Shown here in pieces: positions 15,608 through 24,792 of a stretch of 64,000 bases of DNA. The stretch's first letter is position 1. Each line of letters begins with the position of its first letter. The position numbers and the translations under genes were made by a program. The stretch is taken from NCBI RefSeq assembly GCF_000153765.1, contig NZ_DS022295.1:217828-281827 (forward strand). Reading direction: 5' to 3'. Under the pieces are notes generated by a model that was given only the letters and a program-made list of their open reading frames with translations, made no database searches and was not told where the DNA came from. This stretch comes from Mariprofundus ferrooxydans PV-1. Lineage in GTDB: Bacteria; Pseudomonadota; Zetaproteobacteria; Mariprofundales; Mariprofundaceae.

Positions 15608-16651
15608 ATGGCGGTTTATGTTGTTGGAGATATTCAGGGCTGTTATGAACCGCTGAGACAGCTGCTCGACAACATCGCATTTGACCCGGCCAAGGATACT
15701 TTGTGGTGTACCGGCGATTTGGTCAACCGTGGTCCGGACTCGCTCAAGACGCTGCGCTATCTGAAGAGTCTCGGTGATGCATGTATCTGCGTGCTTGGTA
15801 ACCATGACCTGCATCTGCTGGAACTGGTTGCCGGCGGTCAGCCCTATCGCCGGGATACATTGAGTGATGTGATTGAGGCGCCGGATTGCCATGAGCTGAT
15901 TGAATGGCTGCGTTCTCGTCCGCTGCTGCATCATGATGCCGGGCTCGGCTGGTGCATGGTGCATGCAGGTCTGCATCCGCGCTGGTCGTTGAACAAAGCG
16001 ATCAGAAGAGCCCATGCGGTTGAAGCGAATCTGCGGGGGGATGAGTGGAAAACATTTTGTCAGCAACTGCACCATATGAAATTTCCGGTTTCCGAACCGG
16101 CCAAGGATGATCCGGCCCGCGCACTGTTCAGCACAGCGGTGTTTACTCGTACACGTTACTGTACACAGGATGGTTTTTTTAACTGGAATGTACGTACGGG
16201 TAGCAGCAGTAATAAAAAGGAGAAAGCGTGGTTCAAACATAATCGTCTGGCCTGGGTGGATGACTGCAATGTGGTTTACGGCCACTGGGCGGCGAATGGC
16301 CTGGTTGCAGGACAGCCGCATGTGCTGGGGCTTGATACCGGCTGTGTGTGGGGGGGATCGCTTACGCTTGCCAGACTGGAAAAAGGTGGTTGCAAGCAAA
16401 TTGAATCCGAACAGGTATGTGCAGTTCAGGCAAAAGATGCACACAGCCAGCCGACAGTGGTAGCGGGTGAATTAAATGATGCTGCGACCTTTGCGATGAT
16501 GATTGACGAAACTCACGGCAGTGCGCCGGAAACACGAAGGCATGCTGCTGAAGTGTCGGCAGAGTCCGGAAGAGAAGAGTCCCCGGAGTCGGAGCAGGTG
16601 AGCAGAGTATCCGGTGGGGATCTGCCGGATGATCAGGGGAGCAGTGGCTAA
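15608..16651 (+). CDS. apaH: Symmetrical bis(5'-nucleosyl)-tetraphosphatase with C-terminal extension
   Basis: A 347-residue protein. The first 270 residues are ApaH: metallophosphatase motifs GDIQGC (7-12), GDLVNRG (36-42), GNHD (64-67) and the late histidine motif YGHWA, then GLDTGCVWGG. It hydrolyses Ap4A to two ADP. The last ~75 residues are extra compared with the usual ~275-residue enzyme: a serine- and glutamate-rich, probably disordered tail (ESGREESPESEQVSRVSGG). The gene is probably transcribed with rdgC. Confidence 0.92.
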   Translation: MAVYVVGDIQGCYEPLRQLLDNIAFDPAKDTLWCTGDLVNRGPDSLKTLRYLKSLGDACICVLGNHDLHLLELVAGGQPYRRDTLSDVIEAPDCHELIEWLRSRPLLHHDAGLGWCMVHAGLHPRWSLNKAIRRAHAVEANLRGDEWKTFCQQLHHMKFPVSEPAKDDPARALFSTAVFTRTRYCTQDGFFNWNVRTGSSSNKKEKAWFKHNRLAWVDDCNVVYGHWAANGLVAGQPHVLGLDTGCVWGGSLTLARLEKGGCKQIESEQVCAVQAKDAHSQPTVVAGELNDAATFAMMIDETHGSAPETRRHAAEVSAESGREESPESEQVSRVSGGDLPDDQGSSG

Positions 16652-16658
16652 GACTATT

Positions 16659-18797
16659 TTAGCTGCCGGGGCGCATGGCATCGGCAATGCCTTGTGACAG
16701 CTTCTCCAGCATCACCGGTTTGCTCACCAGTATTGCATTGTACTGATCGACCTGTTGAAGGCTACGGTCTTCTCCATAAGCGGTAATCATCAGAATCGGC
16801 ACATCGGCATCAAGCCGGCGAATTTGTTCAGTCAGCTCCAGTCCATCCATCACGGGCATCCGGTAATCAGTGATAACAAGGTCATATCTGTCAGTGTGCT
16901 TCTTAAACAGTGCCAGAGCCTGCAAGCCGTTTTCAGCTGTGTCGGCAGTGTGCCCCAGACGGGATAACATGCTCTTGTGAACCCTGCGTATATCGGGTGC
17001 ATCATCTACCAGCAGGATATGACAGGGAGCAGTTGCGGGCAGTGATGTGGAGGAGGGAGCGGGTGATTCCTCCGTACCCCTGGTCGGTATCTCTTGCCCG
17101 GAAAAGGGCGGGATATGTACAGTGAACGTAGTCTGCTGGTTGGCAACCGAGTCGATGTTGATACTGCCATGGTGGCGTTTAACGATGCGCTGCACCATGG
17201 CCAGTCCCAGTCCCGATCCGCCCTTGTCGCCTCGGCTGGTCCAGAATGGTTTGAAGACATGATCCAGGTCTTCGTCGGCTATGCCGGGGCCGTTATCGCT
17301 GACGCGGATGCATAAGGCAGGGTGTTCTGCAGTGGCAAGCCGGTGCTGATGATCGCTGCTGACGCAGATGCTGATCTGTCCGTCTGATCTTATGGCCTGC
17401 ATGGCATTATTGATCAGGTTCAGCAATACCTGCTCAATTTCGATGATGCTGATGGCCACATCAGGCAGCGATTTTTCAATATCGCAAACCAGCTGGATGT
17501 GCTGCGGCATCTGTAGCCGGGAGAGGCCGACTATATTTTCCAGCGGTTGGGCAAGCATGGAGCCTTCTGTTTTTCCGACCTGCGCTGCTGCCGTATGCTG
17601 TTTGTTGCTCAATTTCAGCAGGTGCGTAATCAGATCTGAGCCGCGATCACCTGCGGCAATAATCTCAGCAAGTTGCTGTCGGCTTTCATTATCGCTGGCG
17701 TTCATATGCAGTAGTTCGGCATAGCCGATTATATTATTCAACACGTTGCGGAAATCATGCACGATGCCGGCTACCATGGTGGACATGTAGGCCTTTTTGG
17801 AGATGGACTCCAGCTGTTCATGCAGGGTTTCTCGCTGGGTAATATCCAGCATAAAACAGACACCGATCCAGCGATTTTGCCAGTGCATACGGATGGCTGT
17901 GCAGGTCAGCTTGAGTATATTGCCCCCCGAGTCTGTACCTCTGATATAGATTTGATTGGTTGCAGGTTGCTCCGGTGACGTTTCCATGGCCAGGGTGTCC
18001 AGACAAAAGCGGCTCATTTCACGTCGGTCTTCCGGCAGTATCAGTTTGTCGACCTCCTCTCCGACCAGCATGGTGCGGGCATGGCCGAACAGATTGTCCG
18101 TGGCTCTGTTGGTATACAGAATGCTGGGGCGACCGGAGAGATCCGGTGCAAAAGTGAATACGGGCGTTGGCCCTTTGTCGAGCAGGTTGAAAGATGAATT
18201 TTCAGCTTCAGTTCTGGCCTTGATGGCTTGTTCTGCCGATTGCACGATCAGGTAAACATAGGCGGGCAATACCACCAGCGTAGTTAACTGCCAGAATAGC
18301 AAAGACAGATCGATGGTGGTCGGCGACTGGAGCCAGAGAAAACTCGTCATGGCAAGCAGGCCGGCCAGTGACAGTGACTGGGTATAAAGCATCATGGAAC
18401 TGCCGAAACGGAATCCATGGCCGAAAATAATGATCAGGTAAAGAAAATAGATGCCGCTGCCCTGACCCCCGTCCACCAGCATGCCGAAGCTGACGATAAC
18501 AATATCGAGCAGGGGAGATGTTATGGAGCGAAATGCCGATAACGGCTGCTGACGTATGGTGTACAGTGTGATGCAGGTATAGATGAAATAGGCCGCTAAA
18601 ACGGCCAGGAAAACATTACCGTACTGAGAGAAATTGCTGTCATGCAGCCATATATAATAGAGCCCGGCAGGGGCCAAACCCAGTCTGAGCCGCGCCTGTC
18701 CCAGCTGGATATCGGTCAGTGACTTGTCTGTAAGTCTGGTGTGTTTGAGCAGCCAGGCATGGATGCTATGCTGTTTCACTATCACCTCCCTTGCCAC
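16659..18797 (-). CDS. Hybrid sensor histidine kinase (membrane, PAS, HisKA, receiver)
   Basis: A 712-residue protein. The N-terminal ~190 residues hold five to six hydrophobic helices with no large periplasmic loop, an RpfC-like membrane sensor layout. A PAS-like domain follows (about 205-320), then HisKA with H347 (GIVHDFRNVLNN), the ATPase domain (NLINNAMQAI, SDNGPGI, GGSGLGLAMV), and a C-terminal receiver with D644 (LVITDYRMP). The input signal is unknown. No partner regulator lies next to it; its 3' end converges on apaH eight bases away. Confidence 0.9.
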   Translation of the reverse strand: MAREVIVKQHSIHAWLLKHTRLTDKSLTDIQLGQARLRLGLAPAGLYYIWLHDSNFSQYGNVFLAVLAAYFIYTCITLYTIRQQPLSAFRSITSPLLDIVIVSFGMLVDGGQGSGIYFLYLIIIFGHGFRFGSSMMLYTQSLSLAGLLAMTSFLWLQSPTTIDLSLLFWQLTTLVVLPAYVYLIVQSAEQAIKARTEAENSSFNLLDKGPTPVFTFAPDLSGRPSILYTNRATDNLFGHARTMLVGEEVDKLILPEDRREMSRFCLDTLAMETSPEQPATNQIYIRGTDSGGNILKLTCTAIRMHWQNRWIGVCFMLDITQRETLHEQLESISKKAYMSTMVAGIVHDFRNVLNNIIGYAELLHMNASDNESRQQLAEIIAAGDRGSDLITHLLKLSNKQHTAAAQVGKTEGSMLAQPLENIVGLSRLQMPQHIQLVCDIEKSLPDVAISIIEIEQVLLNLINNAMQAIRSDGQISICVSSDHQHRLATAEHPALCIRVSDNGPGIADEDLDHVFKPFWTSRGDKGGSGLGLAMVQRIVKRHHGSINIDSVANQQTTFTVHIPPFSGQEIPTRGTEESPAPSSTSLPATAPCHILLVDDAPDIRRVHKSMLSRLGHTADTAENGLQALALFKKHTDRYDLVITDYRMPVMDGLELTEQIRRLDADVPILMITAYGEDRSLQQVDQYNAILVSKPVMLEKLSQGIADAMRPGS

Positions 18798-18933
18798 CTG
18801 ATATTGTCGTCAGGACGCATCATGCGAAAGTACCGATGCTCTGATGCTATCGAACACTGCCTTTTCGTGCATCATGTGATAATGTTCGTGACGTTGATTG
18901 CCGTATTTATCTTTAGCCGGTTCAGGAGTTTCC

Positions 18934-19704
18934 ATGTTGTACGTTGCCGTTAGGGCTGCCAGAAAGGCGGGTGATTTGATAGCCCGTGCCTATGATGAAC
19001 GGGCTGATCTGAAAGTAAGACAGAAGTCTGACCGTGATTATGTGACGGATGTGGATCAGAGCGCTGAAGCGCTGATCGTACGTGAGATCAGCAAACATTA
19101 TCCGGATCACGGCATCATCGCTGAAGAGATGGATAAGCCGGTTAATCCGGATGCGACGATTCAGTGGTATATTGATCCGCTGGATGGCACGACCAATTTT
19201 ATCCATGGCTACCCGCACTTTGCTGTTTCCATCGCGGCCTGGAAGCATGGCAAGCCCATGCTGGCGGTGATTCATGACCCGATCAGGGATGAAACATTTG
19301 AGGCCCGCAATGGTGGTGGTGCCTTTCTCAATCGCAGGCGTTTGCGTGTGAGTGGTGAAAAGCGGCTCGACCATGCCCTGTTTGCTTCCGGACTGCCCTC
19401 CTATCAACGAGAATCAATGGATCTGTTTCAACAGCGAATGGATCTGTGTATGCGCTCTATGGATGGTTATCGCCGGGGCGGGTCTGCTGCGCTCGATCTG
19501 GCCTATGTGGCTGCTGGTCGCCTGGATGCATACTGGGAAGCTGGCCTGAAATCGTGGGATATTGCGGCTGGTTATTTGCTGGTGCAGGAAGCCGGCGGTA
19601 TGGCTACAGGACTTGATGGAGGCACGATTGACCTGAATAAGGGTGATATTCTTGCCGCTAACCCTGATCTGCACCCGAAGGTTGCCGCGCTGCTCAAGGT
19701 TTAA
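18934..19704 (+). CDS. suhB: Inositol-1-monophosphatase family protein
   Basis: A 256-residue enzyme of the IMPase/SuhB family. Metal-binding motifs are complete: EE in IIAEEM, DPLDGTTNFIHGYP, and the late WDIAAGYLLVQEAGG. CAGGAG sits 6 bases before the chosen ATG. Besides inositol monophosphate hydrolysis, SuhB helps assemble ribosomal-RNA antitermination complexes with NusA/NusB in E. coli; nusB also lies in this window, about 7 kb away. The assignment between housekeeping SuhB and a paralogue rests on general similarity. Confidence 0.9.
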   Translation: MLYVAVRAARKAGDLIARAYDERADLKVRQKSDRDYVTDVDQSAEALIVREISKHYPDHGIIAEEMDKPVNPDATIQWYIDPLDGTTNFIHGYPHFAVSIAAWKHGKPMLAVIHDPIRDETFEARNGGGAFLNRRRLRVSGEKRLDHALFASGLPSYQRESMDLFQQRMDLCMRSMDGYRRGGSAALDLAYVAAGRLDAYWEAGLKSWDIAAGYLLVQEAGGMATGLDGGTIDLNKGDILAANPDLHPKVAALLKV

Positions 19705-19810
19705 AAACAGTTTCACTCATAGTAGGCAGGGTAGCGGTTTATTCGGGAGTTGTTTGCTCATGGCTTCCTGAGCTTTCTCTGCTTCCTGTGTGGTAAATAT
19801 ACCCCGGGCT

Positions 19811-20869
19811 CTAGTGCCCTTCGCGTTTGAGTAGCAGGAATACCGCCGTACCACCGAACACCAGGCTGGGTAGCCAGGCAGCGAATGCGGGCGGAATGCG
19901 GTTGCTCGCTGCCAGCAGGTAGCCGGCATTACCAATAACATAAAACACCAGACCCAGCGATATGGAGAGCATCAGCCCCCACGATGCGCGGCTGTTACGG
20001 TTGCCTGTATGCAGGCAGAGGGCGGCAGCCATAATGACCATTAACAGGCAGGCCAGTGGTGCGGAAAATTTCCGGTGCAGGGCATAGACATAGGTGCCGG
20101 CACCGAGCCCTGCGTGTTTCAGGTTGTTGATGTAGTGGTAGAGTTCGGAAAAGTCCATATGACCGGGTTTGGGCAGGTCGGCCGTTTCAGGGCCGATGGC
20201 TGATTTGACCTCCATGTTTTTCAGCTTTTCCACATGCATGACCTGATCGCTCGATGGTGTGCTTACTCTTGCATCGCTCAGGCTCCAGACGCCCTGGCTG
20301 TAATGGGCGCGGGGGCTGTCGATGCGTTGCAGCCATGCCCCGTCCGGGGCGGTTTTCAACATCAGCAGGGCGAACTGATGATTGGTCAGCGGCGTCAGGC
20401 GAAAAAAGCGATGCCCATCCTTAAGCCACTGCACACCCGGCTGCGAGCTCTTCTTGTGCTGGATATGAACCTGTTCAATCTGATCAAGACGCGTGTTGGT
20501 GACGGGGGTAACCCATTCACCGATGATGAAGCTTGCCAGCGCGGCCAGCAGTGCTACGGATGATAACGGCAGCAATACCTTGTTGATGCCAAGCCCTGCA
20601 GCCCGCAACGCAACCACTTCCTGATTGCGTGAGAGCTCGATCAGATAAAGGCTGGCGCCAATCAGCATAATAACAGGCATGAATTCCGATAGCATAAACG
20701 GGATTTTCAACAGCATGTATTCGACCATCAGGCGGCCATCGAGCCCGTGGCCGAGATAGCGGGCCTTATCAAACGACTCGATAATGACAAAGATAGCCAG
20801 CAACGCTGACATAGTCACCAGTGAGCGGCTCAGGCAGCCGGAAAAGATCCATCTGAATACAACGGGCAT
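19811..20869 (-). CDS. lptG: LPS export permease LptG (YjgP/YjgQ family)
   Basis: A 352-residue protein with six membrane helices, three at each end, around a periplasmic beta-jellyroll domain (about residues 125-265). Motifs such as LIELSRNQEVVALRAAG (the coupling helix contacting LptB) and SRIPPAFAAWLP-like near the end identify the YjgP/YjgQ family. It moves lipopolysaccharide from the inner membrane in the LptB2FGC complex. In most genomes lptF lies directly upstream; here the upstream neighbour is a divergent small gene, so LptF must be encoded elsewhere. Confidence 0.88.
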   Translation of the reverse strand: MPVVFRWIFSGCLSRSLVTMSALLAIFVIIESFDKARYLGHGLDGRLMVEYMLLKIPFMLSEFMPVIMLIGASLYLIELSRNQEVVALRAAGLGINKVLLPLSSVALLAALASFIIGEWVTPVTNTRLDQIEQVHIQHKKSSQPGVQWLKDGHRFFRLTPLTNHQFALLMLKTAPDGAWLQRIDSPRAHYSQGVWSLSDARVSTPSSDQVMHVEKLKNMEVKSAIGPETADLPKPGHMDFSELYHYINNLKHAGLGAGTYVYALHRKFSAPLACLLMVIMAAALCLHTGNRNSRASWGLMLSISLGLVFYVIGNAGYLLAASNRIPPAFAAWLPSLVFGGTAVFLLLKREGH

Positions 20870-20973
20870 GGGGCGAGCCTAAGCATCCTTGCTGTTGAGT
20901 GGAAGCAGCCATCCATATCTGCTTGGACATGTTCCGGTGCGATGTCAGGATGCCGGTTTATGAGGTGGGTATG

Positions 20974-21159
20974 ATGCGCATATTGCTGTTGCCGGGATTG
21001 TTGATGATGCTGATGCTCGGTGGCTGTATCAGCACCGTCGTGGGCGCGGCGGTCGACGTCACTACGGCAGTGGTCAAGGCGCCATTCCAGATTGGCGGTG
21101 CCATCGCCGATGCTGTGAGTTCTGATGAAGAGACCGACTCCGCCAAAGCAGAAGAGTAG
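20974..21159 (+). CDS. Small predicted lipoprotein
   Basis: About 61 residues: a signal MRILLLPGLLMMLMLGGC with lipobox LGGC, then an alanine/valine-rich amphipathic helix (VVGAAVDVTTAVVKAP) and an acidic tail (SSDEETDSAKAEE). GAGGTGGG lies 4-5 bases before the ATG at 20974 (an adjacent ATG at 20971 is possible). It resembles the small, widespread 'entericidin-like/NF-type' membrane lipoproteins only in general form; no function is assigned. Ten bases separate its stop from the convergent ilvA. Confidence 0.65.
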   Translation: MRILLLPGLLMMLMLGGCISTVVGAAVDVTTAVVKAPFQIGGAIADAVSSDEETDSAKAEE

Positions 21160-21168
21160 TTTTCGCCT

Positions 21169-22680
21169 CTATTTTAGAAACAATCCATAGGCCTCATTTT
21201 CACTTTCATTTACAAAGGGATAGCCAAGTCCACTAAGGTATTGCTCGAAAGCTTCGCGATCGTGCGGTGGTACCTCAACACCGGCCAGTACACGCCCGTA
21301 GGCGGCGGCATGATTGCGGTAATGAAATAGCGAGATATTCCAGCGTCCGCCGGCACGGCTCAAAAATTCCAGCAGTGCACCCGGGCGCTCGGGAAACTCG
21401 AAACGATACAGAATTTCATCTTTCACCAGCGGGCAGTGGCCGCCGACCATATGGCGAATATGCAGTTTGCCCAGTTCATTATCATGCAGGTTCAGCGTCG
21501 GCAGCCCGGCATCCAGCATGGACTGCTGCAGTTGCGCGATCTCATCGCTGTCGGAGATGCTGATGCCGGCAAATACATGTGCTTCGGAGCGGCTGGACAT
21601 CCGATAATTGAATTCGGTGATATTGCGATTTCCGATGATGCGGCAGAAATCGAGAAATGAGCCGGGCCTCTCGGGAATGGTTACGGCAAACAATGCCTCC
21701 CGTCCTTCGCCCATCTCCGTGCGCTCCGCAACATGACGCAAGCGATCAAAGTTCATATTGGCGCCACTGTTGATGGCTGCCAGTATCTGGCCACGGGCTC
21801 CGGTCTGGCGCACATATTTCTTCAATCCGGCGACAGCCAGTGCTCCGGCCGGCTCGACAATCGTGCGGTTATCCTCGTAGATATCCTTGATCGCAGCGCA
21901 GATCTCATCGGTATCGACCAGCAGAATCTCATCCACATAGCGTTGTACCAGATCAAAGGTGTACTCGCCGACTTTTTTAACGGCGACGCCATCGGCAAAA
22001 ATACCGACCTGATCCAGCGTGACACGGTGTCCGGCCCGAACCGAATCATGCATGGCCGCAGAATCGACCGGCTCTACACCGATAATACGCGTGCGCGGCG
22101 AGTGCTTCTTTAAATATACAGCGATACCGGCAATCAGGCCGCCACCGCCGATCGGTACGAATACCGCATCCAGATCGCCGGGATTCTGACGCATCATCTC
22201 TTCGGCGATCGTACCCTGACCGGCAATAACCAGCGGGTCGTCGTAGGGGTGAACGAATGTCAGCCCCTCGGTTCGGCAAAGGCGGGCGGCTTCTTCACTG
22301 GCATCGGAATAGCTGTCGCCGAACAATACTACATTGGCACCCATGCGCCGCACCGCACCGACTTTGATCTCCGGCGTGGTGGAGGGCATGACAATGGTTG
22401 CGGCAATGCCCAGCTTGTGACTGGCGAGTGCCACGCCCTGGGCATGATTGCCGGCGGAGGCGCAGACCACGCCGCAGGCCCGCTCCTTATCACTCAAGTG
22501 GGCGATTTTGTTGTAAGCACCACGTAATTTGAAGGAGAATACCTGCTGCATATCCTCGCGTTTGAACAGTACTTCATTGTTCAATCGTGTGGAGAGCTTT
22601 GGAGCGAGCTCCAGAGGTGTTTCAATGGCAACGTCATAGACGCGTGCCTGTTCAATGGCTTCAAGGTATAAATCGGACAT
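21169..22680 (-). CDS. ilvA: Biosynthetic threonine ammonia-lyase
   Basis: A 503-residue enzyme of the long, allosteric type. The PLP domain has the Schiff-base lysine motif FKLRGAYNK, SAGNHAQGVA and the glycine loop PIGGGGLIAG. Two C-terminal ACT-like regulatory modules follow (from about residue 325: VTIPERPGSFLDF, and from about 420: FEFPERPGALLEF), which bind isoleucine/valine. It converts threonine to 2-oxobutanoate for isoleucine synthesis. The ATG at 22680 (MSDLYLEAI) gives the E. coli-like length; an upstream ATG (22734) adds 18 unlikely residues. Confidence 0.95.
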   Translation of the reverse strand: MSDLYLEAIEQARVYDVAIETPLELAPKLSTRLNNEVLFKREDMQQVFSFKLRGAYNKIAHLSDKERACGVVCASAGNHAQGVALASHKLGIAATIVMPSTTPEIKVGAVRRMGANVVLFGDSYSDASEEAARLCRTEGLTFVHPYDDPLVIAGQGTIAEEMMRQNPGDLDAVFVPIGGGGLIAGIAVYLKKHSPRTRIIGVEPVDSAAMHDSVRAGHRVTLDQVGIFADGVAVKKVGEYTFDLVQRYVDEILLVDTDEICAAIKDIYEDNRTIVEPAGALAVAGLKKYVRQTGARGQILAAINSGANMNFDRLRHVAERTEMGEGREALFAVTIPERPGSFLDFCRIIGNRNITEFNYRMSSRSEAHVFAGISISDSDEIAQLQQSMLDAGLPTLNLHDNELGKLHIRHMVGGHCPLVKDEILYRFEFPERPGALLEFLSRAGGRWNISLFHYRNHAAAYGRVLAGVEVPPHDREAFEQYLSGLGYPFVNESENEAYGLFLK

Positions 22681-22718
22681 GGGGCAGCTTCTACCATGAA
22701 AACAGGGCGGATTCGAGT

Positions 22719-23492
22719 TTGAAGATAGAAACAATCACAGAAATGGATCGTGGTCTGGCTTATGCCGAGGCCTGCTTCGAGACTTTCCGGGTTATCAATG
22801 GCGAGATATTTAACTGGCCTGCCCATGCCGCAAGACTCAGACGGGGGTTGGATGCATTCGGCCTGACGGTGAGCGATGCGCAAACAGAGCGGATGCATGC
22901 GGCCTGTTTGCAGGCGGCTGCAGGGACGGATGCTCTGGTGCGTCTGACCGTTTCCGGTGGCGACGCGTCGTGGGGTCTGTTTACGCCTGCAGATGCGATT
23001 TCTGCCCGAATTCAGGTGATGCCGTATCATGCTGATGCCGTTTTACCTGTATTGAAGGTGATGGAGTGGTCATCGCCTCCGATTCATCGCATGGCCAAAT
23101 TTACCGCTGATTATGCATCCACATTGCGGGTGCTGCGCGGTGAGCGGCATGCCTTGTTTGTGCATCAGCAACAGCTTGTCTCTGCCGCAACCGCCAATGT
23201 AATGATTTTTCGCCACGGCCAGTGGTGGACGCCGGCACTGACTGCCGGCGTGCTGCCCGGTGTGATCCGTCAGCACCTGATAACATCGGGTGTCGTGCGG
23301 GAGGGGGTATGCCCGGCCAGGTGGCTGGATGATTGCGATGCACTGGCATTGACAGCCAGCAGCTTCTTTGTCCGGCCGGTAGCCGGGATCAGACGCGAGC
23401 AGCGTAGTTGTGATCTGGTTGACCTAAGTGCGGGCCTGAAACAGAGTTTATACGGCATGCCGGGCGTGCCGAAGGATTTGCTTGATGCGTAG
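22719..23492 (+). CDS. pabC: Class IV aminotransferase, probable aminodeoxychorismate lyase
   Basis: About 257 residues of the PLP fold-type IV family. ITEMDRGLAYAEACFETFRV matches the N-terminal strand of PabC; the lysine of MAKFTADYAST is the likely PLP lysine, and SAATANVMIF with PGVIRQHL matches the cofactor phosphate region. PabC releases p-aminobenzoate for folate. Its coupling to mltG mirrors the pabC-yceG order seen in E. coli and many proteobacteria, which favours PabC over branched-chain or D-amino acid aminotransferase. The start is uncertain: TTG 22719 keeps the conserved N-terminal strand, ATG 22743 is the alternative. Confidence 0.85.
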   Translation: MKIETITEMDRGLAYAEACFETFRVINGEIFNWPAHAARLRRGLDAFGLTVSDAQTERMHAACLQAAAGTDALVRLTVSGGDASWGLFTPADAISARIQVMPYHADAVLPVLKVMEWSSPPIHRMAKFTADYASTLRVLRGERHALFVHQQQLVSAATANVMIFRHGQWWTPALTAGVLPGVIRQHLITSGVVREGVCPARWLDDCDALALTASSFFVRPVAGIRREQRSCDLVDLSAGLKQSLYGMPGVPKDLLDA

Positions 23493-24471
23493 AACATGGA
23501 TGTTTTTGATGATGACGTGCCTGATAGCAGCGCTTGCGGCAGCCGGCTGGCTCTATAGTCGGGTGACCAGTCTGCATGCACCATTGGCAGCAGTGGAGAT
23601 GATGATACCTCCCGGTGCCGCTTCCGCCCGCATCGCCCGCCAGCTGGAGCAGCAGGGGGTGATCACCTCATCGCTCGCGATGCGCTTGTGGTTTCGTCTG
23701 CAGGGAGCCGATCACAATCTGAAAAGCGGGTTATATCGTTTTGACAAGGCGGATTCGATTAACGGTATCATGCAACGTCTGCAACGGGGCGATGTGATGC
23801 ATTTTGAGCTTACCGTGCCGGAAGGGCTGCGTAACGATGAGGTGCTGCAGTTGCTCGCTGCCGAAACCGATGTGCCGTTGCAGCAGTGGCACAATGCGCT
23901 GGTATCGCTGCTACCGGGGGAGGCGGAAGGGCGCTTGCTGCCGGAGACGTGGGAGTACACCAAGCCGCTCGACCCGGTCCGCTTTTTGCGCACGATGATG
24001 CAGGCTCAACAGAAATTACTGGCTACATTGGCAACGGATGCTGCTGAGCAGCAGCGTCTGCGCATTATTGCCTCGGTGATAGAAAAAGAGACGGCGCTGG
24101 ATCGGGAGCGTCCGCTGGTATCGGCGGCGATTCATAACCGGTTGAAAAAAGGTATGCCATTGCAGATGGACCCGACGGTGATATACGGTATATACCGGAC
24201 GAAGGGTGCATTTTCCGGTAATATCCACCGGACAGATCTGACTACGGATACGCCGTGGAATACCTATACACGCAAGGGCTTGCCGCCAACGCCTATCTGT
24301 AATCCGGGCAAAGCATCGTTGCTGGCGGCAGCTGCGCCTGCAGCGGTGGACTACCTCTACTTTGTGGCTGATGGCAGTGGCGGTCACGCCTTTGCCGCCA
24401 CGCTGGCTGAGCATGAGCGCAATGTGCGCAAGTGGGTGAAACTCGAAGAGAAGCGCAGTCATGAAAAATAG
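23485..24471 (+). CDS. mltG: Endolytic murein transglycosylase
   Basis: A 328-residue YceG/MltG protein: one N-terminal membrane helix (about 8-25), a LysM-like region, then the catalytic domain with LLPETWEY and the active-site glutamate in ASVIEKET, followed by PLQMDPTVIYG and GLPPTPICNPG. It cuts nascent glycan strands and so sets their length. AAGGA lies 8 bases before the ATG, which overlaps the pabC stop. Its 3' end in turn overlaps the next small gene. Confidence 0.94.
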   Translation: MRRTWMFLMMTCLIAALAAAGWLYSRVTSLHAPLAAVEMMIPPGAASARIARQLEQQGVITSSLAMRLWFRLQGADHNLKSGLYRFDKADSINGIMQRLQRGDVMHFELTVPEGLRNDEVLQLLAAETDVPLQQWHNALVSLLPGEAEGRLLPETWEYTKPLDPVRFLRTMMQAQQKLLATLATDAAEQQRLRIIASVIEKETALDRERPLVSAAIHNRLKKGMPLQMDPTVIYGIYRTKGAFSGNIHRTDLTTDTPWNTYTRKGLPPTPICNPGKASLLAAAAPAAVDYLYFVADGSGGHAFAATLAEHERNVRKWVKLEEKRSHEK

Positions 24472-24730
24472 ATCTGCTGTGAATATCGGGCCGGATCAGG
24501 TGCTGATCATCGAGCTGGATATTCCCGCCGCTCATCAGTTGCTGGTGCAATCGATCCTGCAGGGAGAGGACGGGCTGGGGGTTATACGCAGTTTTGATCA
24601 TGCATCCGGCCGCCAGCAATTCTGGACCACGCCGGATCAGCGGCAGGAGGCGCTCGACTGGCTCAACACGTTGCCCGATGCGCTGGGGTGCACCGTGACG
24701 GGTGAATGGTTATGGCAGGCGGAGCCGTAA
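24461..24730 (+). CDS. Small DUF4911-like protein
   Basis: An 89-residue cytoplasmic protein whose pattern (VLIIELDIPAAHQLLVQSIL, then EDGLGVIRSFD and TTPDQRQEALDWL) fits a compact alpha/beta ferredoxin-like domain of the DUF4911 type. No catalytic residue is apparent. It overlaps the end of mltG by 11 bases and so belongs to the pabC-mltG unit. Function unknown. Confidence 0.65.
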   Translation: MKNRSAVNIGPDQVLIIELDIPAAHQLLVQSILQGEDGLGVIRSFDHASGRQQFWTTPDQRQEALDWLNTLPDALGCTVTGEWLWQAEP

Positions 24731-24792
24731 CCGGATTTCCGCTTCACCATAAAACGGATGGCTTCGCAGATAGATCAAGCTAGGGTGCGCGG

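Noticed and set aside
19717..19941. Open frame overlapping the end of lptG
   Set aside because: Its last third (FTTQEAEKAQEAMSKQ) looks protein-like, but the rest is a shadow of lptG and it has no credible start.
24731..24792. FMN riboswitch before ribE
   Set aside because: The gap is only about 60 bases, too short for the element, and the conserved FMN-aptamer segments are absent.
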